64,000 nt of DNA from Roseibium salinum (GTDB lineage: Bacteria; Pseudomonadota; Alphaproteobacteria; Rhizobiales; Stappiaceae): assembly GCF_026240905.1 (NCBI RefSeq), contig NZ_JAPEVI010000003.1, positions 3,906,001 through 3,970,000 on the forward strand, given 5' to 3'. Positions within the stretch are counted from its first letter, which is position 1. Each line of letters opens with the position of its first letter. Positions 1-8,483 of this stretch are shown in pieces. Under the pieces are notes generated by a model, which was not told the DNA's origin, did not search any database, and saw only the letters and a list, made by a program, of their open reading frames with translations. A program made the translations under genes and the position numbers.

Positions 1-3
1 ATA

Positions 4-1746
4 TTGGAGGGGCAGTTGTCACTTGCATTGATCGAGGAAGAAGTCCGCCGTTTTCTGTCGACCAAAGAGCCTGAGGTCCTATGCATCAAAGGCAAGTGGG
101 GAGTAGGAAAGACTTATGGATGGATGAAATTCCTAGATCAGGCGAATACTGGGAATTCTCTGGCGCTCGATCGATATTCTTATGTATCTTTGTTTGGATT
201 AAACTCGCTTGACGATTTGCGTTTCGCAATATTTGAAAGAACCGTCTCTGGTCAGGATATAGGCAAAGGGGCCGATGCAACAACTTTTCAGAAACTCGTC
301 AACAAAGGAAGTGATATAGCGCGGAAGTTCCGACCAATTGCAGACGGTCTTGCAGCAGCATTCAATCGCAAAGGCGTATCCGATATCTTGGCCAGATCGG
401 CTTTCCTTTCGGTCCAAAAGCAGTTGATTTGTCTAGACGATCTTGAACGCGCTGGTGACGGACTAAATGTGCGCGACGTCCTTGGTCTTGTTTCATTCCT
501 AAGAATCGAACGTCAATGCAAAATGGTGTTGTTGCTCAACGACCAAGAGTTCTCGGAGGAAAAGGAGCAGAAGGAATTTAATAGGCAACTGGAGAAGGTT
601 GCAGATGTCACAGTTCTGTTTGATCCCACGGTGGAGGAAGCATCCGAAATTGCTTTCCGCGAAGACGACGACCTTATTTCTCTGCTGCGCCCACGGGTCA
701 TTGAGTTGGGCATAACAAACATTCGAGTCATCAAGAAAATTGAAACCTTAGCGAGACGACTTGCAGAAATTCTCCACGGCTTTGACAACGGCGTTTTAAA
801 GCAAGCAATGTCAACATTGGTACTCGCCGCGTGGAGCGTGTATCAGCCTGACAATGCTCCTCCCATGGAATTCATCAAAAAATACAACCAGATCACTGAT
901 GCAATGCGTGATACGGACAAGGAGGAAGACGAGGCAATTGCCAAATGGCGCCAGCTTCTTACCGACTATCCATTTAGCCATGCAGACCCGTTCGACCTTA
1001 TCATCATGTCTGGCGCAAGTAGGGGGTACTTCTTGCATGAGCCGCTGCGTCAAGAGGCCACTGCACTGCAACGCCAGTATCAGCACACATCCCGTGACAC
1101 AATTTTCACACGTGCGTGGGACGAACTATATCACGGATCTTTGAACACTGAAGATGACGACTTTCTGGATGAGCTATATCGCGGAGCAATCGCAGAAGCC
1201 GAGTTTATCAGTGCGCTTAACATCAACAGTGCCATCTATCTTCTTCGCGAAAATGGGAGAGAACGGCAAGCAGATGAGGTGATCGAGAAGTGGTTCTCGG
1301 TTCACACCGGTGAAGGCTTGGAGTTTTTCAACATCGCGAACCACCATTTCTCCCAGGATGATCGTATCGATGGTGGGTTCAAAGCAGCATTTGAAGATCG
1401 ACGCAGTGGCTACCAGGATGACAGGGATCCTTATGAGGTTTTGGTGGAGATTGGTCGAAGCGAAAATTGGAGCGAGGCTGATATTGCACTGATGGCGATG
1501 CAATCGGCGGATGATTTTGAAGGCATGTTCGAAGAATTACGTGGGCGGGATGTGCGTAAATCGATCGAAACCATCCTTCGCTTAGGGAGAATCGATCTTG
1601 ATGGGAGCAAAGAGATCAAGGCGGCTTCCCATGAAGCTCTGCGCAGAATTGCCAAAAAATCCCCGCTTCGCGCACGAAAAGTCGCTCGTTTTGGCGTGGA
1701 ACTTAACCCTCCAAAGGAATCAGGTGCGGCAACTGATCCTGCATAG
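4..1746 (+). CDS. KAP-like P-loop NTPase, possibly 5'-truncated by the window edge
   Basis: This is a predicted cytosolic NTPase of about 580 residues. A Walker A motif, GKWGVGKT, lies at residues 30-37 and a Walker B-like strand, LICLDDLER, at 141-149. The acidic D-D-L-E-R ending is characteristic of KAP and related STAND-like ATPases. The rest is long and helix-rich, with no membrane segment that I can see. The only available start is a TTG at the very edge and the frame stays open to base 1, so the true start may lie upstream. Codon use is clearly more AT-rich than in the housekeeping genes to the right, which suggests horizontal acquisition. KAP-type NTPases often occur in defence or mobile loci; a defence role here is only inference from family and composition. 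The function and the partner protein are unknown. Confidence 0.75.
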   Translation: MEGQLSLALIEEEVRRFLSTKEPEVLCIKGKWGVGKTYGWMKFLDQANTGNSLALDRYSYVSLFGLNSLDDLRFAIFERTVSGQDIGKGADATTFQKLVNKGSDIARKFRPIADGLAAAFNRKGVSDILARSAFLSVQKQLICLDDLERAGDGLNVRDVLGLVSFLRIERQCKMVLLLNDQEFSEEKEQKEFNRQLEKVADVTVLFDPTVEEASEIAFREDDDLISLLRPRVIELGITNIRVIKKIETLARRLAEILHGFDNGVLKQAMSTLVLAAWSVYQPDNAPPMEFIKKYNQITDAMRDTDKEEDEAIAKWRQLLTDYPFSHADPFDLIIMSGASRGYFLHEPLRQEATALQRQYQHTSRDTIFTRAWDELYHGSLNTEDDDFLDELYRGAIAEAEFISALNINSAIYLLRENGRERQADEVIEKWFSVHTGEGLEFFNIANHHFSQDDRIDGGFKAAFEDRRSGYQDDRDPYEVLVEIGRSENWSEADIALMAMQSADDFEGMFEELRGRDVRKSIETILRLGRIDLDGSKEIKAASHEALRRIAKKSPLRARKVARFGVELNPPKESGAATDPA

Positions 1747-1925
1747 GTGCGCATCCTTTTTTGGCATTGGTTTATCTTTTAAGCGGAGCTGTATCCTCAA
1801 GCGATCAACGAACTCCGCTAATGGCCAAATGCGCCATGCGCCCTGTTCGAGTGATTGTCCGGTTTGCGCCATTTGACCTTTAAGCCTACGAGTCCACAAA
1901 CGGCTGAAATTGAAAGGTGCCGCCA

Positions 1926-2723
1926 ATGACCGCCCAAAGTCGCAAAATTCCTGAGAACATGGCACGGCTCAATGAAGGCGAGGAGTACATCCGCAAGCAG
2001 TCAATTGCCGTGATTGAGGCCGATGAAGAGCTTCTAAATCATGTCGAATTAATTGAAGCAGTGATGGATCATATCGATTTCTTTGCAAAGCGCGATGCAG
2101 TCGACCTCGATCAGGAAACCATCCAGCTGCTCGGCGCTCGGATATTCAATGACCTCGGATCGGCGTATGGCCAGCTCACCCGAGGTTACTATCAGCTTGC
2201 AGCGGCGACCTTGCGCGACATTATGGAGATTGTCTATTTGTGGGGCTGGTTCGACCGCAATCCAGCCAAGATAACTGAGTGGCGGGAATCGGACGATAAA
2301 AAGCGCCGACAGATTTTTACACCGGCAAAGGTTCGCAAGTTCCTCGACAACTTCGATAACTTCAAGGAAGGCAAGCGCGGCGCGGCGTACAAGTTATTCT
2401 GCGAGTATGCTGCACATGCGACTTGGCATGGCTTCGCGCTGATGCGGCCGACCGGTGGCGGCCAAGTCGTCATGGGGCCTTTTTTTGATGCACCACTGAT
2501 GAAGGCCGTGCTCGAGGAGATGGCGCAGCTCGCTGCACAGGCTGGCAACTATTTCTCGGGCTTCCTAGACAAGACCGCCGAGGATGTGTCAGCACTTGAA
2601 GTCTGGCTGCGCCGTTATGTGGTTACGGGTGAATGGGCCGAGAAATACCTTGGCCGGTCGCATGACAGGCAGTTCGTCGCAGAGATGGAGGCGTGGCTGC
2701 TTCAGTTGAAAGCGCAGGCCTAG
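1926..2723 (+). CDS. Conserved hypothetical helical protein
   Basis: I do not recognise the family with confidence. The 265-residue product is predicted to be soluble and almost entirely helical. The central part (a stretch with LTRGYYQLAAATLRDIMEIV) recalls DUF5677-like proteins found in accessory loci, but that is a loose resemblance. I chose the ATG at 1926 over the GTG at 1917 because a GAAAGG ribosome site ends eight bases before the ATG. The gene follows the KAP-like NTPase on the same strand after 179 bases and is also less GC-rich than the core genes. The two may form one accessory module. The gap between them holds a short inverted repeat (AGCGGAG...CTCCGCT) without a T-run. Confidence 0.7.
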   Translation: MTAQSRKIPENMARLNEGEEYIRKQSIAVIEADEELLNHVELIEAVMDHIDFFAKRDAVDLDQETIQLLGARIFNDLGSAYGQLTRGYYQLAAATLRDIMEIVYLWGWFDRNPAKITEWRESDDKKRRQIFTPAKVRKFLDNFDNFKEGKRGAAYKLFCEYAAHATWHGFALMRPTGGGQVVMGPFFDAPLMKAVLEEMAQLAAQAGNYFSGFLDKTAEDVSALEVWLRRYVVTGEWAEKYLGRSHDRQFVAEMEAWLLQLKAQA

Positions 2724-2907
2724 GTAGTTCCGTCACGATGCCTGCGATCGAGTTGCCAAGATCAACATCGTGCTCAGTGTGCTGGTCGTCAGATGATTGA
2801 CATGCAATCGGATTCTGAACGGCAGACTATCGCTTTCAATGATTGGAAACCCGCCAGTCCGCTCGCTGCCCCAAACCAGCCATTCCCTAAACGCTCCACA
2901 GATCCGC

Positions 2908-3603
2908 TCAATCGAATATGTCGGCGATGACGGTCTGTTCGGCGTCTTTCCATCGGCGCACCACGTCGCTTACCTCCTCGATGTCTTCGTCGCTGAGGTG
3001 GTGGGCACCTTCCGCGTCGATGCGGCACAGGCTGAACGGCTCACCGACGCTGGCAGAGGTGAGGTCGAGCGCTTGCAGAACGCGCAGGACCGCCGCGCAG
3101 CCGAAGCGCAGCGACCGCTCGGTCATGTGGAAGTGGGACAGCAGCGAACTGGCCTGCTGGGCCAAGGGCGCACCGCTGCCGATTGCATGGAAACCGATAT
3201 CGGCGTAGTGCCCGATCATGCCCGAGGGCGTTATCTCCAGTATCCACGGCTCGCCGTCTCGCCATCCGGCCGCCATCACGTAGGCCGACGGCGTCCCGCC
3301 GTCTTCGTCGCCCGGCACGTCGGGGATGAAGGTATCGTAGTGATGGCGAAGGATCGGGAGGACCAGCTCCTGCAGCGCGCGCCCGATGTCGGGGGCTTCC
3401 AGGATCGCAGCGCTGTGTTCGTTGAAACAGCGTTTTACGTCGGCCAGAACCGACCGCCCGCCACTGCCGCCCCAGGCCGCCAGCTCGCCCAGGGGGTGAA
3501 GCTTCTCGGCGGGATATGTCATGCCGCGCCCCTTGTCCGTGATCTGGGAGTCCGAGCCGAGCACGACGCCATCCCGGCACACGGTGGCAAGCACGACAGT
3601 CAT
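2908..3603 (-). CDS. Stand-alone proteasome-fold Ntn hydrolase
   Basis: The 231-residue protein has the hallmarks of a 20S proteasome beta-type Ntn hydrolase. After removal of Met1 the N-terminus would be Thr2. Relative to it, Asp18 (in GSDSQ) and Lys34 (in PAEKL) sit exactly where Asp17 and Lys33 of the proteasome active site belong. Downstream, Ser143 (in AIGSGAP), Asp180 and Ser183 (D-L-T-S) keep the spacing of Ser129, Asp166 and Ser169, with a constant 13-residue insertion. It is therefore probably an active threonine hydrolase made without a propeptide. It is neither HslV (no HslU nearby, longer) nor clearly Anbu. A GAGAGG ribosome site precedes the ATG. No ATPase or tagging genes are adjacent; the substrate is unknown. 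Rare stand-alone proteasome homologues such as Anbu and BPH are known in proteobacteria. Confidence 0.8.
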   Translation of the reverse strand: MTVVLATVCRDGVVLGSDSQITDKGRGMTYPAEKLHPLGELAAWGGSGGRSVLADVKRCFNEHSAAILEAPDIGRALQELVLPILRHHYDTFIPDVPGDEDGGTPSAYVMAAGWRDGEPWILEITPSGMIGHYADIGFHAIGSGAPLAQQASSLLSHFHMTERSLRFGCAAVLRVLQALDLTSASVGEPFSLCRIDAEGAHHLSDEDIEEVSDVVRRWKDAEQTVIADIFD

Positions 3604-3953
3604 ACGGCGATCCTCTCAGGTCAGGTGTCCTGGACATTCCGGCCGGACACGGAGTGGACGTGGCTCGAAGTTCGATGCCTCATTGATCAGGACAATGCGC
3701 CATGACGCATTCTCCCCCGCGCCGATCTCCCGCCGGGCCGACACGCCGGGCGCCCGCCTTGCTGCGATTTGGCCGAACACAAGGCAGTTAACCCGCCTCA
3801 CGTCAAATGGTTCCACAAGAACATCTTTCAGAAATCGAGACGCCGTTTGCGAAAGGCGTTTTCATCCCGTTGGACCCGCACGGATAAAATCGCGCGTCGC
3901 GGTCACGTCCGGTACGCAAGCCAGGATGGTGTGCACCAGCGGACGACAGGAAT
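3604..3953. other. Intergenic region without a recognisable gene
   Basis: This 350-base stretch lies upstream of the Ntn hydrolase and downstream of the exported-protein gene. I see no convincing reading frame. A short hairpin around 3839-3862 (ACGCC...GGCGT followed by TTTTC) could be a weak plus-strand terminator, but no plus-strand gene feeds it. Confidence 0.5.
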
Positions 3954-4793
3954 TCAATTCCACTCCGGGGGCTCATCGAAACGGACCGTCAAGGACAGGT
4001 GCCATTCTCCGGGCCTGAAGTCGTAAAGTGTCGAGATCCGGCACCACTTTTCGCCACAGGGTGTCGCCAACGAGATCGCTCCCGATGGACCGATGAGAAG
4101 GGGTACCGAAACAGGCGGTTCCGTGATGATCGCAGTGAACATCTGCGGCAAGGCGATATGGATAAATTGAACAGCTTCCGCGCCAAGGTCGTCGCTCGGT
4201 ATGTCCTCCTTTTCACTGGTTTTGGGGCCGATATCGACGGCACATGACACAAGATTGCCGTCACTGTCGTATTGGAACGCCCATGCGGGATGGCCTGCGG
4301 CCGCGTCCATTTCGCTATCGCCGGTTATGGTAACCGCGTACCAATTTTTCTTCCACGGATCGATGGAGAAGCCAAAGTAATGGATGTCACCGCGCGCGAT
4401 GACGAAGCCTTTCGGCGCGACCTCGGCGAGGGAATATTCGCCTTGATACAAAGAATTGCACATTATGCGCGTCACATGGAGGACCGTAAAAAGTCCTCCT
4501 AGATCTTCGTCAGGGTCAACAAGGGAGAATCGACCAAGCAAAGCGGAGTAGTCACCTAGCCCTTCGGCGCCCAGTTGCGGCCTCTCGCCTTCTGCCTGCG
4601 TGCGTGGCATGCCGAACCCACGTGGAGTCATCAGCGATTTGAAGTTGTCGACGCCGAGAGTGAGCCCGTCCTGGGCACCGGCTTTTGCGGGCAGCGCCAA
4701 CGATGCCGCAGCGACGACGACTGCCGTTGCGAGCCGTGCGATCCATCGCTTGCGCAAGCACCTGCAATCCGGAAGTATTCGATTTCTAATCAT
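3954..4793 (-). CDS. Exported hypothetical protein
   Basis: The product carries a basic N-terminus followed by a hydrophobic stretch (ATAVVVAAASLALPAKAGAQ), a typical Sec signal peptide with an Ala-x-Ala cleavage site. The mature part of about 240 residues is mixed alpha/beta with several Cys and Trp residues and no motif I recognise, so it is probably periplasmic. I prefer the start at 4793 because the alternative at 4832 adds 13 residues before the signal peptide. That longer start lies inside a threefold 7-bp repeat. Neither start has a strong ribosome site. The downstream neighbour is the proteasome-fold hydrolase, 350 bases away, so an operon is doubtful. Confidence 0.65.
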   Translation of the reverse strand: MIRNRILPDCRCLRKRWIARLATAVVVAAASLALPAKAGAQDGLTLGVDNFKSLMTPRGFGMPRTQAEGERPQLGAEGLGDYSALLGRFSLVDPDEDLGGLFTVLHVTRIMCNSLYQGEYSLAEVAPKGFVIARGDIHYFGFSIDPWKKNWYAVTITGDSEMDAAAGHPAWAFQYDSDGNLVSCAVDIGPKTSEKEDIPSDDLGAEAVQFIHIALPQMFTAIITEPPVSVPLLIGPSGAISLATPCGEKWCRISTLYDFRPGEWHLSLTVRFDEPPEWN

Positions 4794-4816
4794 CACCAGA
4801 AATGTCTTTCGCGCAA

Positions 4817-4837
4817 ATACAGCATACAGCATACAGC
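4817..4837. repeat. Heptanucleotide tandem repeat (ATACAGC)x3
   Basis: Three perfect copies of ATACAGC lie at the 5' end of the exported-protein gene. On the coding strand each junction supplies an ATG, in successive frames. Copy-number change would move the upstream ATG (4832) in or out of frame but would leave the ATG at 4793 intact. Confidence 0.8.
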
Positions 4838-5023
4838 AAAGAACACGACCGCACGAGTCAGGGCGAGCGACAAGAAACAGTGCTTGTCAGGTCTATTTGC
4901 GCTTGCCTTGAGCAAGTCGCAAATTCAAGGAACCGGATTTCCTTCAGCGGCGAGGTTAAATGGAAGCTCAACGCATCCCTTCGCTAAACGCGCGACAAAC
5001 AGCCCACTTTCACCCAAATCCCC

Positions 5024-5413
5024 TCACACCGCCTCGATCAAGTCCCACTTGTTGCCGAACGGATCCCGGAACACCGCCACCTTGCCGTAAGGCTCCAGCC
5101 GCGGCGCTTCCAGGAAGGGGACGCCGGCGGCCAGCATTGCGGCGTGGTCGCGGTCGAAATCGTCCGTGTTGAGGAACAGGAACACCCGGCCGCCGGTCTG
5201 GTTGCCGATGGCGGCGTGCTGGGCCTCGCCGTCCGCCTTGGCGAGGAGCAGGCGGGTTTCCGTGCTGCCCCTGGGGGCGACCAGCACCCAGCGTTTGGTG
5301 TCGGAGAGCCTGGTGTCCTCGATCAGCTCGAAGCCGAGTTTTGTCACGTAGAAGGCGATGGCCTCGTCATAATCCGGGACGACCAGCGTCAGGGCACCGA
5401 TGAACTGTTTCAT
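5024..5413 (-). CDS. VOC-superfamily protein (glyoxalase/dioxygenase-like)
   Basis: The 129-residue protein shows the vicinal-oxygen-chelate pattern. A first beta-alpha-beta unit (FIGALTLVVPDYDEAIAFYV) is followed by a second ending in FRDPFGNKWDLIE, where the final Glu is the usual metal ligand. Related single-VOC proteins act as glyoxalases, extradiol dioxygenases or drug-binding proteins, and the sequence alone does not choose between them. An AGGAG ribosome site precedes the ATG. The gene stands alone, with a repeat-rich gap on its 5' side. Confidence 0.85.
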   Translation of the reverse strand: MKQFIGALTLVVPDYDEAIAFYVTKLGFELIEDTRLSDTKRWVLVAPRGSTETRLLLAKADGEAQHAAIGNQTGGRVFLFLNTDDFDRDHAAMLAAGVPFLEAPRLEPYGKVAVFRDPFGNKWDLIEAV

Positions 5414-5477
5414 GGGAAGCCGAACTCCTGGAGCGGGGTGGGGGGCGGGTTTGGATGGGCGGGAGGCCTGCGCTCGG

Positions 5478-5584
5478 CCTCATCCTGAGGAGGACCGGCA
5501 GGTCCGTCTCGAAGGATAGGCGGCCACCCCCTGAGCAAGCGGCCCATGCTTCGAGACAGCGCTGCGCGCTTCCTCAGCATGAGG
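5478..5584. repeat. Palindromic intergenic repeat A
   Basis: The outer arms CCTCATCCTGAGGA and TCCTCAGCATGAGG are near-complementary, and inner arms (TCTCGAAGGAT...ATGCTTCGAGA) extend the foldback to about 107 bases. This class of dispersed palindrome is common between genes in Rhizobiales. Confidence 0.7.
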
Positions 5585-5680
5585 GTCCGGTGTGGCGAGC
5601 GCATGAAGGGGTCCCGGTGGAGGAAGCGCGTGAGGGTCCCAGTGCGGTGAGAGCATGAGGCTGCCGGTGTGGCGAAGGGG
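5578..5680. repeat. Degenerate tandem repeat, about 26-bp units
   Basis: Four imperfect units begin near 5578, 5602, 5629 and 5654. Each has the form GCATGAGGGTCCGGTG-TGGCGA with drift. They abut repeat A and occupy the gap between the VOC gene and the next gene. Spacer-free and degenerate, they are not a CRISPR array. Confidence 0.5.
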
Positions 5681-5740
5681 GACAGTCGGGGCCTTGCCCG
5701 GGGAACCGCGGCAGCATGACCTCCGGACGGCGCCCCGCAT

Positions 5741-6160
5741 TTACTGCGCCCGGTGGTAGACGGAGATGTTGGTGAAGCTGGCGACGTCGACCAGGTGGAC
5801 CGTCTGGGTGACGGTCAGCGTACGGCCGTCCGCGGAGAGTTCGCGCTCGGCCTTCATGAGGGTCAGGCCGCCGCGGCGGGCTTCGGAGACGAGGGTGCGC
5901 TCGTCCTTGAAGACCAGGCGCATGGCGTCGACCAGTCCGCTCTTGCCGAGCTTGACTTCCGGGCCATCGGGCACGGCCTCGAAGCTGTCGTTGGTCACCT
6001 CGCCCTCGGCGCTCACCTGGTTCATGGTGAAGACGGCGACACCGAAATTGTCCTCGATCTTCAGCGTGGCGCTCTTGGGCGGGTCGCCCTGCTCGAACTC
6101 GCTTGCGTCCGGGTCGAGGATCCAGGTGCCGAGAAAGGGCGCGAGTTTGTCTTCGATCAT
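5741..6160 (-). CDS. Hypothetical protein, small beta-rich
   Basis: This 139-residue protein is acidic and soluble and alternates short beta strands with turns (for example GTWILDPDASEFEQG and RTLTVTQTVHLVDVA). That is compatible with a lipocalin-like or similar small barrel, but no signature allows naming. It begins like proteins that read '-LGTW-LDP--S-' in uncharacterised alphaproteobacterial families. Repeat elements flank it on both sides, so it is probably monocistronic. Its start lacks a strong ribosome site. Confidence 0.65.
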   Translation of the reverse strand: MIEDKLAPFLGTWILDPDASEFEQGDPPKSATLKIEDNFGVAVFTMNQVSAEGEVTNDSFEAVPDGPEVKLGKSGLVDAMRLVFKDERTLVSEARRGGLTLMKAERELSADGRTLTVTQTVHLVDVASFTNISVYHRAQ

Positions 6161-6246
6161 CTGACCAGCCTGGGTTCGACATGAAAACGACCGCCAATGG
6201 AATGCCCATCGGCGGGTCAGGTGTGTGGGCAGCGTTCAAACCATCG

Positions 6247-6371
6247 GTCGTCATCCCGGACGCAGCGAAGCGGAGATCCGGGATCGGGGAGCCGCGGTCC
6301 ATCGGTTCAAGACCCGAAAGGCTTGTGGCTCTCCGATCCCGGCTCGCGCTGCGCTTGGCCGGGATGACGAC
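6247..6371. repeat. Palindromic intergenic repeat B
   Basis: The outer arms GTCGTCATCCCGG and CCGGGATGACGAC are exact complements across 125 bases. Inner GATCCGGGATCGG / CCGATCCCGG segments pair as well. It sits in the 287-base gap before leuB, which holds no gene. Confidence 0.75.
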
Positions 6372-6447
6372 GGAGGGTGGTGTTGCCGGCACCTGAGCCG
6401 CCAACGGGATACAAGCTGGCGGCTCTTCGTGCAAATGGCGATTTGGG

Positions 6448-7560
6448 TCAGGCGCTCAGCGCGTCCAGTTCCGCGACGATCGCATCGCCCATTTCGGCGG
6501 TGGTAATGGTCGCCTCGCCGGCGGCGGCGATGTCCTTGGTCCTCAGGCCCTTGTCCAGCGCGTTGGCGATGGCCTTGTCCAGCTTGTCGGCGGCTGCCAC
6601 CTGCTCGAAGGAATAGCGCAGCGCCATGCCGAAGCTGGCGATCATGGCGATCGGGTTGGCGGCGCCCGTGCCGGCGATGTCCGGCGCGGAGCCGTGGACG
6701 GGCTCATAGAGCGCCTTGCGTTTGCCGGTGACGGCGTCCGGCGCGCCGAGGGAGGCGGAGGGCAGCATGCCGAGCGAGCCGGTCAGCATGGCGGCAACGT
6801 CGGACAGCATGTCGCCGAACAGGTTGTCGGTGACGATGACGTCGAACTGCTTGGGCCAGCGCACCAGCTGCATGCCGCCGGCATCGGCCAGCATGTGGTC
6901 CAGCCCGACGTCCTGATAGCCGTTCTTGTGGGTCTGGGTGACGACCTCGTTCCACAGCACGCCGGACTTCATCACGTTCCGCTTTTCCATGGACGTGACC
7001 TTGTTGTTGCGGGTGCGCGCCAGCTCGAAGGCGACCCCGGAAATGCGCTCGATCTCGTAGGTGTCGTAGACCTGGGTATCGATGCCGCGCTTCTGGCCGT
7101 TGCCGAGATCCCGGATTTCCTTCGGCTCGCCGAAATAGACGCCGCCGGTCAGCTCGCGCACGATCAGGATGTCGAGGCCTTCGATGACGTCCTTCTTGAG
7201 CGAGGAGGCGTCGGCCAGGGCCGGGTAGCAGATGGCCGGGCGCAGGTTCGCGAACAGCTGCATGTCCTTGCGCAGGCGCAGGAGGCCGGCTTCCGGGCGC
7301 ACTTCGTAGGGAACGCTGTCCCATTTCGGGCCGCCGACGGCACCGAAGATGACCGCGTCCGCCGCCATGGCCTTGGCCATGTCTTCCTCGGAAATCGACT
7401 GGCCGTGCGCGTCATAGGCCGCGCCGCCGACAAGGCCCTCGTCCGTCTCGAAGGACATGCCGCCCTTGTCGTTGAACCAGGCAATGACATTTTTCACTTC
7501 CTGCATGATTTCCGGGCCAATGCCGTCGCCCGGCAGAAGCAGAAGATTTTGAGAAGCCAT
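6448..7560 (-). CDS. leuB: 3-isopropylmalate dehydrogenase
   Basis: LeuB carries out the oxidative decarboxylation of 3-isopropylmalate to 2-oxoisocaproate with NAD+, the third dedicated step of leucine synthesis, in the cytosol. The protein has the usual 370 residues and the family's N-terminus ([12 protein letters not shown]). The active-site Arg-rich region ([16 protein letters not shown]) and the dinucleotide-site segment [18 protein letters not shown] are both present. I chose the ATG at 7560 because a GGAG site precedes it and homologues start here; the in-frame ATG 18 bases upstream would add six residues. No other leu genes are in the window. Confidence 0.97.
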   Translation of the reverse strand: MASQNLLLLPGDGIGPEIMQEVKNVIAWFNDKGGMSFETDEGLVGGAAYDAHGQSISEEDMAKAMAADAVIFGAVGGPKWDSVPYEVRPEAGLLRLRKDMQLFANLRPAICYPALADASSLKKDVIEGLDILIVRELTGGVYFGEPKEIRDLGNGQKRGIDTQVYDTYEIERISGVAFELARTRNNKVTSMEKRNVMKSGVLWNEVVTQTHKNGYQDVGLDHMLADAGGMQLVRWPKQFDVIVTDNLFGDMLSDVAAMLTGSLGMLPSASLGAPDAVTGKRKALYEPVHGSAPDIAGTGAANPIAMIASFGMALRYSFEQVAAADKLDKAIANALDKGLRTKDIAAAGEATITTAEMGDAIVAELDALSA

Positions 7561-7708
7561 GGACGCTCCATCCCGCATGTTAGAAAACCGATGGCGATGG
7601 GTTAGCCTGTCGGGCGGCGTCTTTCAAGGCAAAGCGAGTTGCGAAGAACTCAAGCGAGCGACAGCTAAAGGTCAATAACCCGCTGCGACAGATGAACCGG
7701 CCTCAACC

Positions 7709-8482
7709 TCAGCCGCCCAGCCAGGAGCGGGCCGCCTGCCAGAGAAGGTTCAGCGCCAGGGCGGTCATCACCCATCTGAAGCCGGTCTTGAAGGTCGCCT
7801 CGTCCATCTTTCCCAGGAGCCGGCTGCCGGTGAGGGTGCCGAGAAAGCCGCTGGCGATCATCAGCACGATCAGCCCGGCCCAGGGCGCGAAGGCAAAGCC
7901 GAGGGCGCCGAAGGCGATGATCTTGAAAACGTGCATGATCAGGGCGGTGACGGCCTGGTTGGCGACGAAGCCGTGGCGCGGCAGGTTCAGCGTTGCCAGC
8001 ACGGCGCCGCCGATCGGCCCGGCGGCTCCGAAGAACATGGACAGGAAGGTCGAGGCGAAGCCGGCGACGGTCATGGCGCGCCTGGGCGCCCTGCCGAAGC
8101 GCGGCATCCGGCCCCAGACGGTCCACAGCACGAAGAGGCCGATGCCGGCGCGCAGGATGCTTGCCGGCAGTTCCACGGCGATGGCGCCGCCGATGGCCGC
8201 GCCGAACACCGCGCCGATGGCGAACCACAGCGCGATCATCCAGTCGACATGCCTGAGCTGCACCAGGGCCCGCCCGGCATTGGAGCCGAGCTGGACGACG
8301 CCATGGACGGGCACCAGCGCAATCGCCGGCATCAGCGTCGCCATGACGGCAATCAGCGCCACGCCGCCGCCGAGCCCGACGGCGGCCGTCAGCGCGGAGG
8401 TGAAGAAGCTGGTGATGATCAGGAGGATCGCGGCAAGCGTGCCGAGCGGGTCCGGGAAGAGGGAGGCGAACAGCTCCATCAT
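7709..8482 (-). CDS. TauE/SafE-family sulfite/organosulfonate exporter-like membrane protein
   Basis: This is a 257-residue inner-membrane protein with about eight hydrophobic segments arranged as two related halves. Each half opens with a small-residue helix (for example TSALTAAVGLGGGVALIAV and FFGAAGPIGGAVLATL). That Gly-rich motif is the signature of the TauE/SafE (DUF81) family, whose members export sulfite, sulfoacetate or related anions, so the substrate here is not predictable. The ATG lies one base after the stop of the upstream AlbA_2-type gene, so the two are almost certainly co-transcribed and translationally coupled. Confidence 0.88.
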   Translation of the reverse strand: MMELFASLFPDPLGTLAAILLIITSFFTSALTAAVGLGGGVALIAVMATLMPAIALVPVHGVVQLGSNAGRALVQLRHVDWMIALWFAIGAVFGAAIGGAIAVELPASILRAGIGLFVLWTVWGRMPRFGRAPRRAMTVAGFASTFLSMFFGAAGPIGGAVLATLNLPRHGFVANQAVTALIMHVFKIIAFGALGFAFAPWAGLIVLMIASGFLGTLTGSRLLGKMDEATFKTGFRWVMTALALNLLWQAARSWLGG

Positions 8483-8483
8483 C

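Noticed and set aside
2793..2930. 45-codon plus-strand frame starting MIDMQSDSERQTIAFND
   Set aside because: It has no ribosome site, runs into the 3' end of the Ntn hydrolase gene, and matches nothing I know. It could be the start of a truncated gene, but the evidence is too thin.
5578..5680. Repeated units that might be a CRISPR array
   Set aside because: The units are degenerate and directly abutting, without unique spacers, and no cas genes are present.
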